DNA of 64,000 nt from contig NC_065572.1 in assembly GCF_937616625.2 (NCBI RefSeq), positions 38,157,653 to 38,221,652 of the forward strand, written 5' to 3'. The notes under the pieces are model-generated. The model was not told the origin of the DNA. It searched no databases and saw only the letters and a program-made list of their open reading frames with translations. This stretch comes from Mercurialis annua. Lineage: Eukaryota > Streptophyta > Magnoliopsida > Malpighiales > Euphorbiaceae. The stretch's first letter is position 1. Each line of letters opens with the position of its first letter. Below are positions 63,500-64,000 of the stretch, piece by piece. The position numbers and the translations under genes were made by a program.

Positions 63500-64000
63500 C
63501 GTTTAGATTTATTTCGTAACGTTTTAAACATTTCGATTGATTTTGTAACATTTGTAAATGTTTTGCTTAAATAGCAAAAAAAGTGAAACGTTACGATTTG
63601 TTTCGTAACACTTTAAACGTTTGGATTGGTTTCGTAACGTATTAAACGTTTGGCCTAAACCGCTAAAAAGGGAAAACGTTTGGATTTGTTTCGTAACGTT
63701 TGTAAACGTCTGGCTTAAATCGCTAAAAAGGTGAAACGTTTGGATTTGTTTCGTAATATTTTAAACATTTGGATTTGTTTGGTAACGTTTTAAATTTTTT
63801 GATTGATTTTGTAACGTTTTAAACTTTTGACTTAAATCGTTAAAAAGGTCAAACGTTTGGATTTGTTTCGTAACACTTTTGGCTTTGTTAAAAAAGGTGA
63901 AACGTTTGGATAGATCGCTAAAAAGGTGAAAAGGTGAAAAGTCTGGTTAAATCGCTAAAAAGGTGAAACGTTTGGATTTATTTCATAACGTTTTAAGCGT
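63500..64000 (-). repeat. 60-bp satellite array E
   Basis: The array resumes after the solo LTR, in minus orientation like the end of array D. It contains shortened units (for example near 63920-63945, GGTGAAAAGGTGAAAAG) and continues past the end of the window. Confidence 0.93.

Noticed and set aside
1..64000. tRNA, rRNA, telomere repeats or host genes
   Set aside because: Scanning by eye found none; a tRNAscan and protein search would be needed to exclude very degraded ones.

Overview
This window is repeat-dominated plant (angiosperm-type) nuclear DNA, probably heterochromatin. The evidence is plant-type LTR retrotransposons (a Tat/Retand-like Ty3/gypsy element with a second RNase H and an antisense ORF), CACTA (En/Spm) transposons with CACTACTAG termini, and a long AT-rich satellite. 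I see no intact host gene, tRNA, rRNA or CRISPR array. The species cannot be named from sequence alone.

Layout: (1) 1-7.4 kb is nested LTR debris of a gene-less (LARD-like) retrotransposon family: a minus-oriented LTR piece, a plus-oriented LTR piece, plus-oriented internal sequence and a 3' LTR starting at 5222. (2) 7.4-13.35 kb is a 60-bp satellite array. (3) 13.354-24.946 kb is a LARD on the minus strand (3' LTR 13354-15926, PPT, non-coding internal domain, initiator-Met-like PBS at 21395-21406, partial 5' LTR from 21411), holding a complete 1,019-bp non-autonomous CACTA element with a TAA target-site duplication. A duplicated LTR piece and a plus-oriented LTR follow it. (4) 24.947-36.421 kb is satellite with multi-kb higher-order duplications. 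(5) 36.42-38.46 kb is the right-hand part of a coding CACTA element. (6) 38.46-40.82 kb is satellite. (7) 40.823-49.545 kb is a full-length decayed Tat-like element with 585-bp LTRs and a perfect GTTAC target-site duplication; its protease/RT-N-terminal segment is present three times in tandem (1,026-bp period). (8) 49.55-60.52 kb is satellite. (9) 60.526-63.499 kb is a solo LTR of the LARD family. (10) 63.5-64 kb is satellite.

The satellite covers about 31 kb, roughly half the window and about 520 units. Each 60-bp unit has two AAACGTTT palindromes exactly 30 bp apart, plus a 16-bp near-palindrome (AACGTTT-AC-AAACGTT). The arrays change strand many times. Most plus-to-minus switches fall on CCAAACGTTTGG and most of the clear minus-to-plus switches on AACGTTT-AC-AAACGTT, so the palindromes themselves look like the recombination sites that build the array. 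The mobile elements are passengers inserted in this satellite. None appears able to move by itself: gag and pol carry premature stops and frameshifts, the RT box reads YVDE, the integrase core is missing, and the LARD and small CACTA elements have no genes.
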